Below are positions 1 to 9,597 of a stretch of 64,000 bases of DNA, piece after piece (the first letter of the stretch is position 1; each line of letters starts with the position of its first letter). The notes under the pieces were generated by a model that saw nothing but the letters and a program-made list of their open reading frames with translations, was not told the DNA's origin and did no database searches. Origin of the DNA: Leucobacter salsicius M1-8 (GTDB lineage Bacteria; Actinomycetota; Actinomycetes; Actinomycetales; Microbacteriaceae); NCBI RefSeq assembly GCF_000350525.1, contig NZ_AOCN01000018.1:1-64000 (forward strand), written 5' to 3'. Position numbers and translations under genes: made by a program.

Positions 1-2
1 AC

Positions 3-428
3 GTATGGTCAAATCGGATCGTCGGCTACGCGATTGATGACCGGATGAAAGCATCCCTTGCGGTGAGAGCGTTGGAGAATGCGGTCATGCAGCGGGGGAA
101 TCCCACGAATGTTGTGGTCCATTCCGACCGGGGATCTCAATTTGGGTCGAAGAAATTCCGTCGTGTGTTGAAGCGTCACGGCCTCCTGGGGTCGATGGGA
201 CGTGCGGGTGCTGCCGGGGACAACGCGGCGATGGAATCGTTCTTCTCCCTGTTGCAGAAGAACGTGCTCGACCGAAAGGTGTGGGCTACTCGTAGAGAGC
301 TCAGGTTAGCGATCGTGTCGTGGATCGAGGGGAAGTATCACCGGAAGCGCAGGCAGCGTGGGCTGGGCCGGCTGACACCGGTCGAGTTTGAGGCCATAAT
401 GATGGATGCTGTCGAGTTGGCAGCATAA
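3..428 (+). CDS. IS3-family transposase (OrfB), C-terminal part, cut by the window edge
   Basis: This is the rve integrase core of an IS3-family transposase, which cuts and joins the ends of the insertion sequence. The frame is already open at base 3, so the N-terminus lies outside the window; 141 residues remain. The second catalytic Asp is in HSDRGSQF (codon at 126-128) and the Glu is in NAAMESFF. They have 35 residues between them, the classic DD(35)E spacing. The C-terminus carries the usual KYHRKRRQRGLGRLTPVEFE tail. The stop lies about 50 bp before the surviving part of a damaged hydrolase gene, so the right end of the element should fall between about 430 and 465. I could not fix the terminal inverted repeat because the left end is absent. 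Confidence 0.9.
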   Translation, partial: VWSNRIVGYAIDDRMKASLAVRALENAVMQRGNPTNVVVHSDRGSQFGSKKFRRVLKRHGLLGSMGRAGAAGDNAAMESFFSLLQKNVLDRKVWATRRELRLAIVSWIEGKYHRKRRQRGLGRLTPVEFEAIMMDAVELAA

Positions 429-476
429 AAACACTCCGACTCAAGCAAAGCTTCAGCAGACCCTGCGTGTGATGGC

Positions 477-1364
477 ATGAACGAGGAGGGCTTCGCCGGC
501 CATATTCTGTGGCTCGCAGAATCAGAGTACGGTAAGCCGGGCACCCAGGATGTGCAGCTGAGTCAGGTGATTTGGCTGCAGTACTACCTCGACAACTTCG
601 CTACCGTTGCCGAAGCTGTCAAATGGACCAAAGAGTCACAGGTGGGTGTCGTCCAGCTGATTGACCCAACCGGGCACATCGTGCCTGCACTGCACCTCGC
701 CATTAACGACGCGACCGGCGATTCAGCCATCATCGAGTACGTCAACGGAGAGGTTGTGGTGCACCACAGCCGTGATTACAAGGTGATGACCAACTCGCCG
801 ACGTTTGACAAGCAGCTTGAGATCGTCAAGCAGTACGACGGGCTCGGGGGCGAGAAGCCGCTTCCCGGTTCGACCCTTGCGAGTGATCGTTTCGCCCGCG
901 CCTCGTACTACGTCGAGCACCAGGTCCAGCCTAAGAACCAGCTGCACGCCATGGCCGCGATGTTCAGCATCATCCGAAATGCCGCGCAGCCGTTCCGCAC
1001 GCCCGACAAGGGCAAGCCCGACGCGTCCCAGACGATCTGGCAGGTCGTCCTTGACGCGACGAACAAGCGTTACGCGTTCGAATCAACGACGCGCCCCAAC
1101 ATCGTGTGGGTCGACTTCGACAAGCTCAGCTTCGAGCCGGGAACGGCAGAACTCAAGCTTGATCTCGTGAATCAGCTGGCTCTCGAGGGAGGCCTGTCAG
1201 GTGATGTGAGTCACCAGTTCAAGTCGGTCGGCCCGCTCGCTCAGGACGCCCTCGACGATGGCCTGAAGATGCTCGAGCTGATTGCGGCGAAGCAGGACGA
1301 GTTTGAGAAGATCGAGAAGGCAGTCTTGCAGGGTATGAAGACGCTGAAGGGCGCGCTGGCGTAA
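477..1364 (+). pseudogene. Choloylglycine hydrolase / penicillin V acylase family, 5'-truncated by the IS element
   Basis: Linear-amide C-N hydrolases of this Ntn family cleave conjugated bile salts, penicillin V or acyl-homoserine lactones. The surviving 295 residues begin at the GMNEEGF segment, which lies roughly 80 residues into normal family members. The self-processed Cys nucleophile at the mature N-terminus is therefore missing. Later conserved elements are present: TNSPTF (Asn106 of this fragment) and PLPGSTLASDRF (Arg138). The reading frame runs back without a start codon to the TAA that ends the transposase. Without the Cys the product cannot be catalytic. No ribosome binding site precedes ATG 477, so it is probably silent. 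Confidence 0.82.
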
Positions 1365-1387
1365 CCGCGGTCGCACTCCGACAATAA

Positions 1388-1427
1388 GACAGCAATGCCC
1401 CCTCCATTCGGAGGGGGCATTGCTGTC
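1388..1427. terminator. Bidirectional hairpin terminator between the truncated hydrolase and purL
   Basis: An 18-bp perfect stem (1388-1405 with 1410-1427) closes a 4-base loop. The G/C core sits on an ACAGCAATGC-type base. It lies between two convergent genes and has no long T-run on either side, as is common in actinobacteria. Its outer arm is the same as that of the terminator at 20667-20710. Confidence 0.85.
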
Positions 1428-1440
1428 TGTCATTCAGAAA

Positions 1441-3774
1441 TTACTCTGAGATCACGGCTCCAAAACGCGAGGGCAGGGTCGCACGCGATGCTGCTCCGAG
1501 CTCTGCGAGCGGCAGCGTGAAACGATCCTGCACCTCGATCGATGCGTCAGCGCCCGAGCCATCGGTGACGCCGATACGCAGAACGGGGAAGTCGCGACCC
1601 TCGCACAGGCCACGGAACTTCACCTCTTCCTCGTGCGGCACAGCGACGAGCACGCGCGCCTGAGACTCCGAGAACATGGCTGCGGTCTCGTCGACGCCAT
1701 CGCGTGAGATGACCTCGTCGATCCACACGCGAGCACCCACGCCGAAGCGCAGTGCGCCGTCGGTGAGGGCCTGCGCGAGGCCACCCTCGGACAGGTCGAC
1801 GGCGCCCGAGAGCAGGCCGCCCTGTGAAGCTGCGTGGAGAAGCTCGGCGAGCTTGCGCTCAGCCGGCAGATCCGCCACCGGCGGGCGACCACCGAGGTGC
1901 TCGTGGATGGTATCGGCCCAGGCCGAGCCATCGAGCTCATCGCGGGTCACGCCGAGCAGGTAGAGGTGCTCGCCCTCGTCCTGCCAGCCCGCGGGTACGC
2001 GGCGGGCGACGTTGTCGATGATGCCCATCACGCCGACCACGGGGGTCGGGAAGATTGCGGTGTCGCCGGTCTGGTTGTACATCGAAACGTTGCCGCCGGT
2101 GACGGGCACCTCGAGCTCGAGGCACGCGTCCGACAGGCCCTCAACGGTGCGCGAGAACTGCCACATGACCTCGGGGTCCTCAGGGCTGCCAAAGTTCAGG
2201 CAGTCGGTGATGGCCGTCGGTACGGCGCCCGAAGTGGCGACGTTGCGGTACGACTCAGCGAGTGCGAGCTGCGCTCCCACAAACGGGTCGAGGTAGCTGT
2301 AGCGGCCGTTTGCATCGGTCGAGATTGCGATGCCGAGACCGCTCTCTTCGTCGACACGAATCATGCCGGCGGCGTCGGGGAACGACAGCGCCGTGTTGCC
2401 GAGCACGTACTTGTCGTACTGGTTGGTGACCCATGAAACGTCGGCCTGGTTGGGTGACGCTGCAACAGCGATCATCTGCTCGCGCAGTTGGTCGCCCGAA
2501 ATGGCGCGTGCAAGGCCCGAAGCGCGAACGCCCGAAGCCTGCAGCTCATCCATCCAAGTGGGGTAGGCAACGGGGCGATCGTAGACAGGGCCGTCGACGG
2601 CAACCGTCGAGGGATCCACGTTGACGATCTCTTCGCCCTGCCAGTTGATGATCAGGCGGTTGGTGTCAGTGACCTCACCCAGCACGCTGGTCTCAACGTC
2701 CCACTTCGCTGCAACAGCGAGGAACGCGTCAAGCTTCTCGGGCTTGACAACCGCCATCATGCGCTCCTGGCTCTCCGACATGAGGATCTCCTCAGCCGTG
2801 AGCGAGGGGTCGCGCAGCAGTACGTTGTCGAGCGAGACGAACATGCCGCCGTCGCCGTTCGCAGCGAGCTCGCTGGTGGCACACGAGATGCCAGCCGCGC
2901 CAAGATCCTGAATGCCCTCTACGAGGTCACCGTGGAACATCTCGAGGCATGCCTCGATGAGTACCTTCTCGGCGAAGGGGTCGCCCACCTGAACGGCGGG
3001 GCGCTTCGAGGGGCCGTCGGCATCAAAGCTGCTGGAGGAGAGCACTGACGCGCCGCCGATGCCGTCCGCGCCGGTGCGTGCACCGAACAGGACGATCTTG
3101 TTGCCCAACCCCGAAGCGTTTGCAGTGTGCAGATCCTCGTGGCGCAGCACGCCCACGCCGAGCGCGTTGACGAGCGGGTTGCCCTGGTAGTTCGAATCAA
3201 AGACCGTCTCGCCACCGATGTTCGGCAGGCCCAAGCAGTTCGCGTACGACGAGATACCAGCCACGACTCCGTGCACGACGCGAGCCGTATCGGGGTGGTC
3301 AATAGCGCCGAAGCGCAGCTGATCCATGACCGCAACGGGGCGGGCACCCATCGAGATGATGTCGCGGATGATGCCGCCAACACCAGTGGCGGCGCCCTGG
3401 AACGGCTCAATGTACGACGGGCTGTTGTGGCTCTCGACCTTGAACGTGACGGCCCAGCCTTCGCCGATATCAACGACGCCGGCGTTCTCGCCCATACCGA
3501 CGAGCAGGCGTTCCTTCATCTTCTCGGTGACCTTCTGGCCAAACTGACGAAGGTACGGCTTCGATGACTTGTACGAGCAGTGCTCGGACCACATCACCGA
3601 GTACATAGCGAGCTCACCCGAGGTGGGGCGGCGGCCAAGAATCGTCTTGATCTGTTCGTACTCGTTGGGCTTCAGCCCCAGCGCCTCAAACGGCTGTTCT
3701 TTCTCAGGCGTTGCAATGGCATCTGCAACAGTGTCGGGGCGGGGGCCGGTCTCGGCCACGTCGATGTCAGTCAC
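1441..3774 (-). CDS. purL: Phosphoribosylformylglycinamidine synthase subunit PurL
   Basis: PurL is the ATP-dependent synthase subunit that converts FGAR to FGAM in purine synthesis, using ammonia supplied by PurQ with PurS as bridge. The 777-residue length matches the small, Gram-positive-type PurL. The family signatures [15 protein letters not shown] near the N-terminus and [19 protein letters not shown] follow in order, with the Gly-rich [12 protein letters not shown] and [13 protein letters not shown] segments further on. Its partners purQ and purS are about 17 kb away on the same strand at 20724-21697. The gene reads into the hairpin at 1388-1427. Confidence 0.97.
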   Translation of the reverse strand: MTDIDVAETGPRPDTVADAIATPEKEQPFEALGLKPNEYEQIKTILGRRPTSGELAMYSVMWSEHCSYKSSKPYLRQFGQKVTEKMKERLLVGMGENAGVVDIGEGWAVTFKVESHNSPSYIEPFQGAATGVGGIIRDIISMGARPVAVMDQLRFGAIDHPDTARVVHGVVAGISSYANCLGLPNIGGETVFDSNYQGNPLVNALGVGVLRHEDLHTANASGLGNKIVLFGARTGADGIGGASVLSSSSFDADGPSKRPAVQVGDPFAEKVLIEACLEMFHGDLVEGIQDLGAAGISCATSELAANGDGGMFVSLDNVLLRDPSLTAEEILMSESQERMMAVVKPEKLDAFLAVAAKWDVETSVLGEVTDTNRLIINWQGEEIVNVDPSTVAVDGPVYDRPVAYPTWMDELQASGVRASGLARAISGDQLREQMIAVAASPNQADVSWVTNQYDKYVLGNTALSFPDAAGMIRVDEESGLGIAISTDANGRYSYLDPFVGAQLALAESYRNVATSGAVPTAITDCLNFGSPEDPEVMWQFSRTVEGLSDACLELEVPVTGGNVSMYNQTGDTAIFPTPVVGVMGIIDNVARRVPAGWQDEGEHLYLLGVTRDELDGSAWADTIHEHLGGRPPVADLPAERKLAELLHAASQGGLLSGAVDLSEGGLAQALTDGALRFGVGARVWIDEVISRDGVDETAAMFSESQARVLVAVPHEEEVKFRGLCEGRDFPVLRIGVTDGSGADASIEVQDRFTLPLAELGAASRATLPSRFGAVISE

Positions 3775-3919
3775 GCTCGGGGTGCTCCGTTAATCGCTCT
3801 GTAGGATCGGCACCATTGCGGGCCGAAAGGTACCAGAACAGTCTACCCCGGCCAAGGACACGACACGGCACGTTGATCGTCGCTAGATAATCACAGCTGA
3901 ACACGCAAAACTAGAGGGT

Positions 3920-4870
3920 ATGAGCGACCCAAACGTGAGTCACAACCAGCCGGTGCAGAACGCGCCGAACGAGCACCACCCGACAGTGCCCCTCCCGCAC
4001 GACATGGTGCCTGGCACGCCCACGAAGGCCCAGGCGAAGCCCGCGGCCAAGGGCAAGCCCCGCAATGACGGCCCGCGCCTCTCCACCTTTCTGAAGGTCA
4101 GCATTGCGCTGCTCGCGGGCCTCACGATTGCCTCCATTTCGCTGCTGTTCATCGGCGACTTTGAGGGCAAGTTTGAGCGCGTCTTCTCGACGTTCGCCTT
4201 GTTTGCGGTGTTCGTATTGTTCACCGCGCTCGATACCCGCCGCGGTCAGAAGTCCGAATGGTACGCACCCGTTGCGTTGATTGCCAACGCCTACATTCTG
4301 GGTCTCTTGCTCATTGTCATTTGGATGACCCCCTACGCAGCTTTCGGGCTCATGTTCGAGATCTTCTGGAAGTCGGTGTTCGTGATCCTGGTCACGCGCC
4401 TCGTGATCGTCTGCTGCCAGCTCTTGCTCAAGGCGGGCAATAAGCTCCCGGAAGCAGTGACCCGTTTTGCCTTTGTGACCAGTGTTCTGGCGGTGCTTGC
4501 CGGAATCCTATTCACTGCCCCCGTGGGTATCGAAGCATTCGATCTCGTGGTTCCCGACATGTACTGGAAGATCGCGACTGCACTGCTGATTCTGACGGCG
4601 CTCGGCCTGTCCATCACGCTGTTGCTGCGCTGGTCTTATGGAGCGCATGATCGTGACGCCGTGCGAGCTGGACGGGGTGTGGAAGCGCCCCGGAGCCACC
4701 CGGCGCCCTACGTCGCGCAGCAGCAGTCGGCTCTGCAGCAGCCCGTCCAGCCGCCCGTTGTGAACGGTGCACCGCTGCTGCCCTGGCCCACGTTCGCCGA
4801 CGGGCGTCCGCTGCCCGCCCGCCCCGACGGTCAGCCAGACTTCAGCGTGCCGGGCGCTCCCCGGCAGTGA
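3920..4870 (+). CDS. Multi-pass membrane protein of unknown function
   Basis: I do not recognise a family for this 316-residue protein. An N-terminal tail of about 55 residues is rich in Pro, Ala and Lys. It is followed by about six hydrophobic segments between residues 57 and 240, then a Pro/Gln/Ala-rich C-terminal tail of about 70 residues (PYVAQQQSALQQPVQPPVV). The layout is a membrane core with disordered cytosolic ends, a common actinobacterial pattern. ATG 3920 has a short AGAGGG ribosome site. Its stop overlaps the next start by 4 bp (GTGA), so it is translationally coupled to a GNAT acetyltransferase. Confidence 0.75.
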   Translation: MSDPNVSHNQPVQNAPNEHHPTVPLPHDMVPGTPTKAQAKPAAKGKPRNDGPRLSTFLKVSIALLAGLTIASISLLFIGDFEGKFERVFSTFALFAVFVLFTALDTRRGQKSEWYAPVALIANAYILGLLLIVIWMTPYAAFGLMFEIFWKSVFVILVTRLVIVCCQLLLKAGNKLPEAVTRFAFVTSVLAVLAGILFTAPVGIEAFDLVVPDMYWKIATALLILTALGLSITLLLRWSYGAHDRDAVRAGRGVEAPRSHPAPYVAQQQSALQQPVQPPVVNGAPLLPWPTFADGRPLPARPDGQPDFSVPGAPRQ

Positions 4871-5448
4871 GCAATACGAATTTCCTCACCGCCGTTCGTG
4901 GCGGATCCCTGGAACGCCCTCACACGGCCAACCGCCCGCGTGAGGCGGGCGTAACGCTCCGCCTGATCCGAGCGGAAGAGCTGAGCGAGGTGGGGGCGCT
5001 CGCCAGGCGCGCCTACGAAGATGACTACCCGGGCCAGCCTGCCGAGTACCTCGCCGAGATCGAAGCCGTCGACGTGCGCGCCAAGACCTCGCAGGTATGG
5101 GTCGCGGTCGACGATGTTACGGGCGAGCTCTGCGGCACCGTCACCCTCCCCGAGCCGGGGCGCGTGCTCAGCGACGTTGCTCGGCCGGGGGAGTGCGATG
5201 TCCGGTTGTTGGCGGTCGCTCACTCCGCCCGCGGCCGCGGCATCGGCGGACTGCTCATGCGGCACGCGATCGACACGGCTCGCGAACGCGGGGCGTCGCG
5301 GCTCGTGCTGAACACTACGGATGAAATGACCGGCGCGTACACGCTGTACGAGCGCATGGGCTTCGTGCGTCTGAATGACCGCGAACAGCAGCTCACGCGG
5401 TCCAACGGCTCGATGTTTACGTTGCTTGCCTACAGCTACGAGTTCTAG
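4867..5448 (+). CDS. GNAT-family N-acetyltransferase
   Basis: This is a 193-residue GNAT enzyme that moves an acetyl group from acetyl-CoA to an amine; the acceptor is unknown. The acetyl-CoA binding motif A is seen in VRLLAVAHSARGRGIGGLLM (RGRGIGG). It is followed by the usual helix and the YTLYERMGFVRL motif B near the C-terminus. The GTG start at 4867 overlaps the stop of the membrane protein, so both are probably one transcript. That transcript ends at the hairpin at 5499-5534. Confidence 0.85.
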   Translation: MSNTNFLTAVRGGSLERPHTANRPREAGVTLRLIRAEELSEVGALARRAYEDDYPGQPAEYLAEIEAVDVRAKTSQVWVAVDDVTGELCGTVTLPEPGRVLSDVARPGECDVRLLAVAHSARGRGIGGLLMRHAIDTARERGASRLVLNTTDEMTGAYTLYERMGFVRLNDREQQLTRSNGSMFTLLAYSYEF

Positions 5449-5498
5449 CGCGGACTGATCGGACTGATCGGCCTGAGTCGCCGAGTCGCGTCAAATTG

Positions 5499-5534
5499 TC
5501 CCTACTCGACACCAGTCGGGTAGGGATTTTTTGA
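5499..5534 (+). terminator. Rho-independent terminator after the GNAT gene
   Basis: A 12-bp stem (5499-5510 with 5515-5526, one G.T pair) and 4-base loop are followed by a run of six T. This is a classic intrinsic terminator. It separates the acetyltransferase transcript from the iron-regulated promoter just downstream. Confidence 0.85.
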
Positions 5535-5546
5535 TGCGATTTGCAG

Positions 5547-5594
5547 TCATCTGATGAAAGTTAGGTTAGGCTAACTTTTCGTATCATCAGATGA
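5547..5594. promoter_or_regulatory. Paired palindromic operators flanking the iron box of the siderophore-uptake promoter
   Basis: TCATCTGATGA lies at 5547-5557 and TCATCAGATGA at 5584-5594. Each is an 11-bp odd palindrome, the two are inverted copies of each other, and their centres are 37 bp apart. They bracket the DtxR-like box. The same palindrome occurs twice again at the hemA/hemE promoter (11927-11961), and I saw no other copy in the window. The cognate regulator is unknown. Confidence 0.65.
5561..5579 (+). promoter_or_regulatory. DtxR/IdeR iron box
   Basis: The 19-mer matches the DtxR/IdeR consensus TTAGGTTAGGCTAACCTAA at 16 of 19 positions, with the first 15 identical. It lies about 60 bp before the start of a ferric-siderophore-binding lipoprotein. 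By analogy with Corynebacterium and Mycobacterium, Fe(II)-loaded DtxR/IdeR should repress this operon when iron is plentiful. A TATCAT sequence at 5582-5587 could be the -10 element. Confidence 0.85.
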
Positions 5595-5640
5595 ACTCTG
5601 GCGAGCTGGATTGCGCGCCGGATCGACCGAAGGGAGCGCC

Positions 5641-6672
5641 ATGCGCGCCTCACGCCTCCTTGCCCTTACCGCCACGGCACTGCTCGCCATCCCGCTCGCG
5701 GGTTGCTCGATCGGCGACGGCGGTGGGGGCGCTGCGGAGGAGGGTGCAGCATCGGCCACCGCTGCCGGTTTTCCCGTCGTGATCGACCACGCGCTGGGGC
5801 AGACGACCGTGCCCGAGAAGCCCGTACGTGTAGCGACCGTGGCCTGGGCCAACCACGAGGTGCCTCTGGCGCTCGGGATCGTGCCCGTCGGCATGAGCAA
5901 GGCGACATGGGGTGACGATGATGGCGACGGTGTGCTGCCCTGGGTAGAGGACAAGCTCGACGAACTCGGCGCCGAAACGCCGGTGCTGTTCGACGAAACC
6001 GACGGCATTGACTTCGAAGCGGTTGCTGCCACCGCCCCCGATGTGATCCTCGCGGCCTACTCGGGCTTGACGCAAGAGGAGTACGACACTCTCACGAAGA
6101 TCGCGCCCGTCGTGGCCTATCCCGAGGTCGCCTGGGGTACCTCGGTGCAGCAAATGATCGATCTCAACGCGCGGGCCCTCGGCCGGCAGTCTGAGGGCGA
6201 GCAGCTGATCACGGACATCGACGCAGACGTACAGAGCGCGCTCGATACCCACCCCAAAATGCGCGACACCAAGTTCCTGTTCTCCTACATCGACGCCGCT
6301 GACCTGAGCAAGATCGGTTTCTACACGGCTCACGACACTCGCCCTGGATTCCTTGCTGAACTCGGTCTCCCACTGCCCGAGGTTGTCACGGAAGAATCTG
6401 CGAAGACCGATGGATTCTACGCGGAGATCAGCGCCGAACAGGCCGATCGCCTCGCCGACGTTGACGTGCTCGTGACCTACGGCGATCCGAGCGGTGACCT
6501 TGTCAAGAGGCTGCAGGCGGACCCGCTGTTGTCGCAGATTCCCGCGGTCAAGGCCGGTCACGTCGCGGTGCTTCCCGACGCGACACCGCTTGCGGCCTCG
6601 GCGAACCCCTCGCCGCTCTCGATTGGCTGGGGCATCGATCACTACTTCGACGCCCTCGCTGCGGGAATCTAG
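5641..6672 (+). CDS. Ferric-siderophore ABC transporter, substrate-binding lipoprotein
   Basis: This 343-residue extracellular receptor of the FepB/FecB type captures ferric siderophore and passes it to the FecCD permease pair downstream. A signal peptide ends in a lipobox LAGC (Cys22), so it should be membrane-anchored. The body holds the helical-backbone periplasmic-binding domain: the VRVATVAWANHEVPLALGI segment, then FEAVAATAPDVILA. An ATG ten codons upstream is also open, but ATG 5641 is chosen because it has a GAAGGGA site and gives a proper signal peptide. It is the first gene of an iron-regulated operon. The substrate is not evident from sequence. Confidence 0.92.
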   Translation: MRASRLLALTATALLAIPLAGCSIGDGGGGAAEEGAASATAAGFPVVIDHALGQTTVPEKPVRVATVAWANHEVPLALGIVPVGMSKATWGDDDGDGVLPWVEDKLDELGAETPVLFDETDGIDFEAVAATAPDVILAAYSGLTQEEYDTLTKIAPVVAYPEVAWGTSVQQMIDLNARALGRQSEGEQLITDIDADVQSALDTHPKMRDTKFLFSYIDAADLSKIGFYTAHDTRPGFLAELGLPLPEVVTEESAKTDGFYAEISAEQADRLADVDVLVTYGDPSGDLVKRLQADPLLSQIPAVKAGHVAVLPDATPLAASANPSPLSIGWGIDHYFDALAAGI

Positions 6673-7736
6673 TGACGGCGACCCCGGTTTTGGCCGCGAG
6701 CGAGGGCGTTGCGCCAGCCCTAGCGAGCGAGGAGGTCGCCCCGGCCCGCGGTCGCGTTGCGCTGGCGTTTGGCGCCGCATCATTGTTGCTCGTCGTCGCG
6801 GTGATCGCCTCGGTGGTCATCGGCGCGCGCAGCGTTGGCCTGGAGGATCTCGTTGGAGCAGTCACGGGGCATGCCGGCACCATTGGTGAGGCCGCCATCA
6901 CGCAGCGGTTGCCCCGCACCGCGCTCGCGATTGTCGTGGGAGCCGCACTTGCCGTGGCCGGGTTGGGGCTGCAGGCCGTGACCCGCAACCCCCTCGCGGA
7001 CCCCGGAATCCTGGGCATCACGAGCGGTGCCGCGCTCGCGGTGGTCGTGACCATCACGCTGCTCGGTACCCGGGCTCCTGCCGCGGTGACCACGGCCGCC
7101 ATCGTTGGCGCCGCCGGAGCGGCAGGGCTGCTATTCGTGCTGAGTGCTGTGGGTGCGGGCGGAGCGTCGCCGCTCAAGATCGTGCTGAGCGGCGCGGCCA
7201 TCTCCGCGATGAGTGTCTCGGTCACGAGCGCGCTCATCCTGCCGCGCCCCGACGCCATGGAAGCGTTTAGATTTTGGCAGATCGGTGGTGTGGGCGGTGC
7301 CGACTGGCGCAGCCTGAGCTGGAGCGCGCCGCTCATTGGCGTGGGGCTGATCGCCGCGTTCGCGATGACGCGCTCGATGAATGCGCTCGCACTCGGGGAT
7401 GACCTCGCGGCGGGCCTCGGCGAGCGCCTCGGTCTCGCCCGCTTCGGCATCACGGCAGCCGCGATTGTTCTCGCCGGCCTTGCGACGGCCCTGGCCGGGC
7501 CGATCGCGTTCGTTGGTCTCATGGTGCCGCACGCGTGTCGGCTCATAGCGGGGCCGGATCACCGCACGCTGTTGCCGCTTTCGGCTATCACGGGCGCGGC
7601 GCTGCTCGTGTGCGCTGACGTGCTGGGACGAGTGCTGCTGCCACCCGCCGAGGTTGAGGCGGGCATCATCACCGCCATCATGGGTGCACCGGTGCTGATC
7701 TGGATCGTGCGCAGCCGCGAGGGGAGTGTGCGATGA
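6672..7736 (+). CDS. FecCD-family iron-siderophore permease (first subunit)
   Basis: This 354-residue integral membrane protein of the BtuC/FecCD family has about ten hydrophobic segments. The family motif QAVTRNPLADPGILGI precedes the coupling region, and FVGLMVPHACRL lies near the end. It forms half of the transport channel for ferric siderophores. The GTG start overlaps the last base of the lipoprotein stop (TAGTG) and the 3' end overlaps the second permease by 4 bp, so the subunits are made in step. Confidence 0.92.
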   Translation: MTATPVLAASEGVAPALASEEVAPARGRVALAFGAASLLLVVAVIASVVIGARSVGLEDLVGAVTGHAGTIGEAAITQRLPRTALAIVVGAALAVAGLGLQAVTRNPLADPGILGITSGAALAVVVTITLLGTRAPAAVTTAAIVGAAGAAGLLFVLSAVGAGGASPLKIVLSGAAISAMSVSVTSALILPRPDAMEAFRFWQIGGVGGADWRSLSWSAPLIGVGLIAAFAMTRSMNALALGDDLAAGLGERLGLARFGITAAAIVLAGLATALAGPIAFVGLMVPHACRLIAGPDHRTLLPLSAITGAALLVCADVLGRVLLPPAEVEAGIITAIMGAPVLIWIVRSREGSVR

Positions 7737-8803
7737 GGCGAGAGGCGGTGCCCGCGCGCGCGGTCATCGTGATGCTCATAGTCGTGTGCGCCGCGGGGTT
7801 TGTTGCGACGCTCGCGCTCGGCACCACCCCGGTACCGTTGGCGGACGTGGTGCGCGCACTCGGAGGCGCCGGTGACGCCGTGTTCACTGTGCAAGAGCTG
7901 CGGCTGCCGCGCGCAGTGCTCGGCGTGCTGACCGGGCTCGCCTTTGGGCTCTCGGGCGCCGTGTTTCAGTCGCTGTTGCGCAACCCGCTCGCGTCACCAG
8001 ACGTGATCGGCATCAGTGCGGGCGCGGGAACTGCGGCCGCGTTTGGCATCGTCGTACTCGGCGCCAGCGGCGGCACCGTGTCGCTGTTTGCGCTGGGTGG
8101 TGCTTGTGTGACGGCGGCTGCGATTGCTTGGCTCGCCGCGGGGCCCGGTGCCGCCACCGCGCGCATGATCCTGATTGGCATCGGTGCCGCAGCGATCCTG
8201 AAGAGCTTGCTCGCGCTCATCCTGTCGCGCGCTTCATCATGGGATCTCCAGGGAGCCATGCAGTGGCTTGCCGGCAGCCTGAACGGGGCAACGTGGGAGG
8301 CAATCGTGCCGCTCGCCCTCACCTGTGCGGTCGTGATTCCCGCACTGCTGCTCAGTGCCCCAACGCTTGGAGTGCTGGGGCTGGGCGACGACCTCGCGAC
8401 CGGTCTCGGCATGCGGCCCGCCCTCACCAGGTGGGGCCTCATCGCCCTTGCGGTGGTGCTGCTCGCCGCGGCAACCGCGGCGGCGGGCCCCATCTCCTTC
8501 GTAGCGTTCTTGGCGGGGCCTGTGGCGGCTCGGCTCCACGGCCGCGGGCCCGCCCCGCTCATCAGCGCTGCCCTGGTGGGCGCCGCTCTCGTGCTGTGGG
8601 CGGACCTCGCGGGGCAGCTGCTGTTCGCGCATCGATACCCGGTGGGGGTCATCACCGGTGCGCTCGGTGCCCCGGTGCTCATCGCGCTGCTCGTGCGCGC
8701 GGGAAGCCCCCGATCCGGATCAAAATCCCGGCCCAGCAGCCGCGATCGATCTCGCAGCGTGCGTTCTAGCAACCCCAGTGAACTCAGAAAGCAGACCTCA
8801 TGA
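7733..8803 (+). CDS. FecCD-family iron-siderophore permease (second subunit)
   Basis: This is the second FecCD permease, 356 residues, with the motif VFQSLLRNPLASPDVIGI and the FVAFLAGPVAARL segment typical of the FecD/FepG side. It pairs with the preceding permease to form the channel. The last 35 residues are a charged Ser/Arg-rich tail that extends past the usual end of the fold. It starts inside the preceding gene (ATGA) and ends over the ATPase start. Confidence 0.92.
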   Translation: MRREAVPARAVIVMLIVVCAAGFVATLALGTTPVPLADVVRALGGAGDAVFTVQELRLPRAVLGVLTGLAFGLSGAVFQSLLRNPLASPDVIGISAGAGTAAAFGIVVLGASGGTVSLFALGGACVTAAAIAWLAAGPGAATARMILIGIGAAAILKSLLALILSRASSWDLQGAMQWLAGSLNGATWEAIVPLALTCAVVIPALLLSAPTLGVLGLGDDLATGLGMRPALTRWGLIALAVVLLAAATAAAGPISFVAFLAGPVAARLHGRGPAPLISAALVGAALVLWADLAGQLLFAHRYPVGVITGALGAPVLIALLVRAGSPRSGSKSRPSSRDRSRSVRSSNPSELRKQTS

Positions 8804-9597
8804 CTCAGCACCACACTCTTACCGCGTGCGATCTGACCGTCTCGTACGGCGGCGACGAGATCCTGAGCGGGCTCGAATACGCTGTCGAGCCGGGCAAGAT
8901 GAGCGCGATTATTGGCGCGAACGGCTGCGGCAAGTCGACGCTGTTGCGCACCCTGTCGCGCGTGCTCACCCCGTCAAACGGGCAGGTGCTGCTCGACGGT
9001 GCGCTGCTGCACCGCAGCCCAGCAAAGGCCGTTGCCCGAATTGTCGGGCTGCTGCCGCAGAGCCCGCTCGTGCCTGAGGGGGTGAGCGTCGGTGATCTTG
9101 TGCGCCGGGGTCGCCACCCGCACCTGGGGTTCACCCGCCGGTGGGGTGCCGGCGATGAGGCGGCGGTGCGCGAGGCGCTTGCGCTGACGGGCATGGGGGA
9201 GTTCGCGAGCCGTTCGGTTGACGAGCTCTCGGGCGGGCAGCGGCAGCGCGCATGGATCGCGATGGCGCTCGCACAAGACCCGAGCATTTTGCTGCTCGAC
9301 GAGCCGACAACCTATCTCGATATCGCCCACCAGATTGAGGTACTCGATCTGCTCACCGACATTAATCGCGCCCGCGGCACCACCGTTGTCATGGTGCTGC
9401 ACGACCTGAACCTCGCCGCCCGCTACGCCGAACGGCTGGTCGCGGTGGTTGGCGGACGCATCCACTCGGTGGGTGAGCCGCGCGACGTCGTCACCCGCGA
9501 CTACGTGCGCGAGGTCATCGGGCTGCGGGCCGAGATCATCACTGATCCGGTCTCCGGATCGCCCATCGTCGTGCCCGTGGGGCGCCACCATGCTTGA
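8800..9597 (+). CDS. Iron-siderophore ABC transporter ATP-binding protein (FecE/FepC type)
   Basis: This 265-residue ATPase powers ferric-siderophore import. Walker A is GANGCGKST, the ABC signature is LSGGQRQR, Walker B is ILLLDEPTTYLD, and the switch His lies in VLHDLNLAARYA. The length is normal for FecE/FepC. ATG 8800 overlaps the permease stop by 4 bp. The 3' end overlaps the siderophore-interacting protein by 8 bp. Confidence 0.95.
   Translation: MTQHHTLTACDLTVSYGGDEILSGLEYAVEPGKMSAIIGANGCGKSTLLRTLSRVLTPSNGQVLLDGALLHRSPAKAVARIVGLLPQSPLVPEGVSVGDLVRRGRHPHLGFTRRWGAGDEAAVREALALTGMGEFASRSVDELSGGQRQRAWIAMALAQDPSILLLDEPTTYLDIAHQIEVLDLLTDINRARGTTVVMVLHDLNLAARYAERLVAVVGGRIHSVGEPRDVVTRDYVREVIGLRAEIITDPVSGSPIVVPVGRHHA

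Noticed and set aside
5650-6783. 377-residue open frame antisense to the siderophore-binding lipoprotein
   Set aside because: The plus-strand gene has a lipobox, a ribosome site and family motifs; the antisense frame is typical of third-position GC bias.
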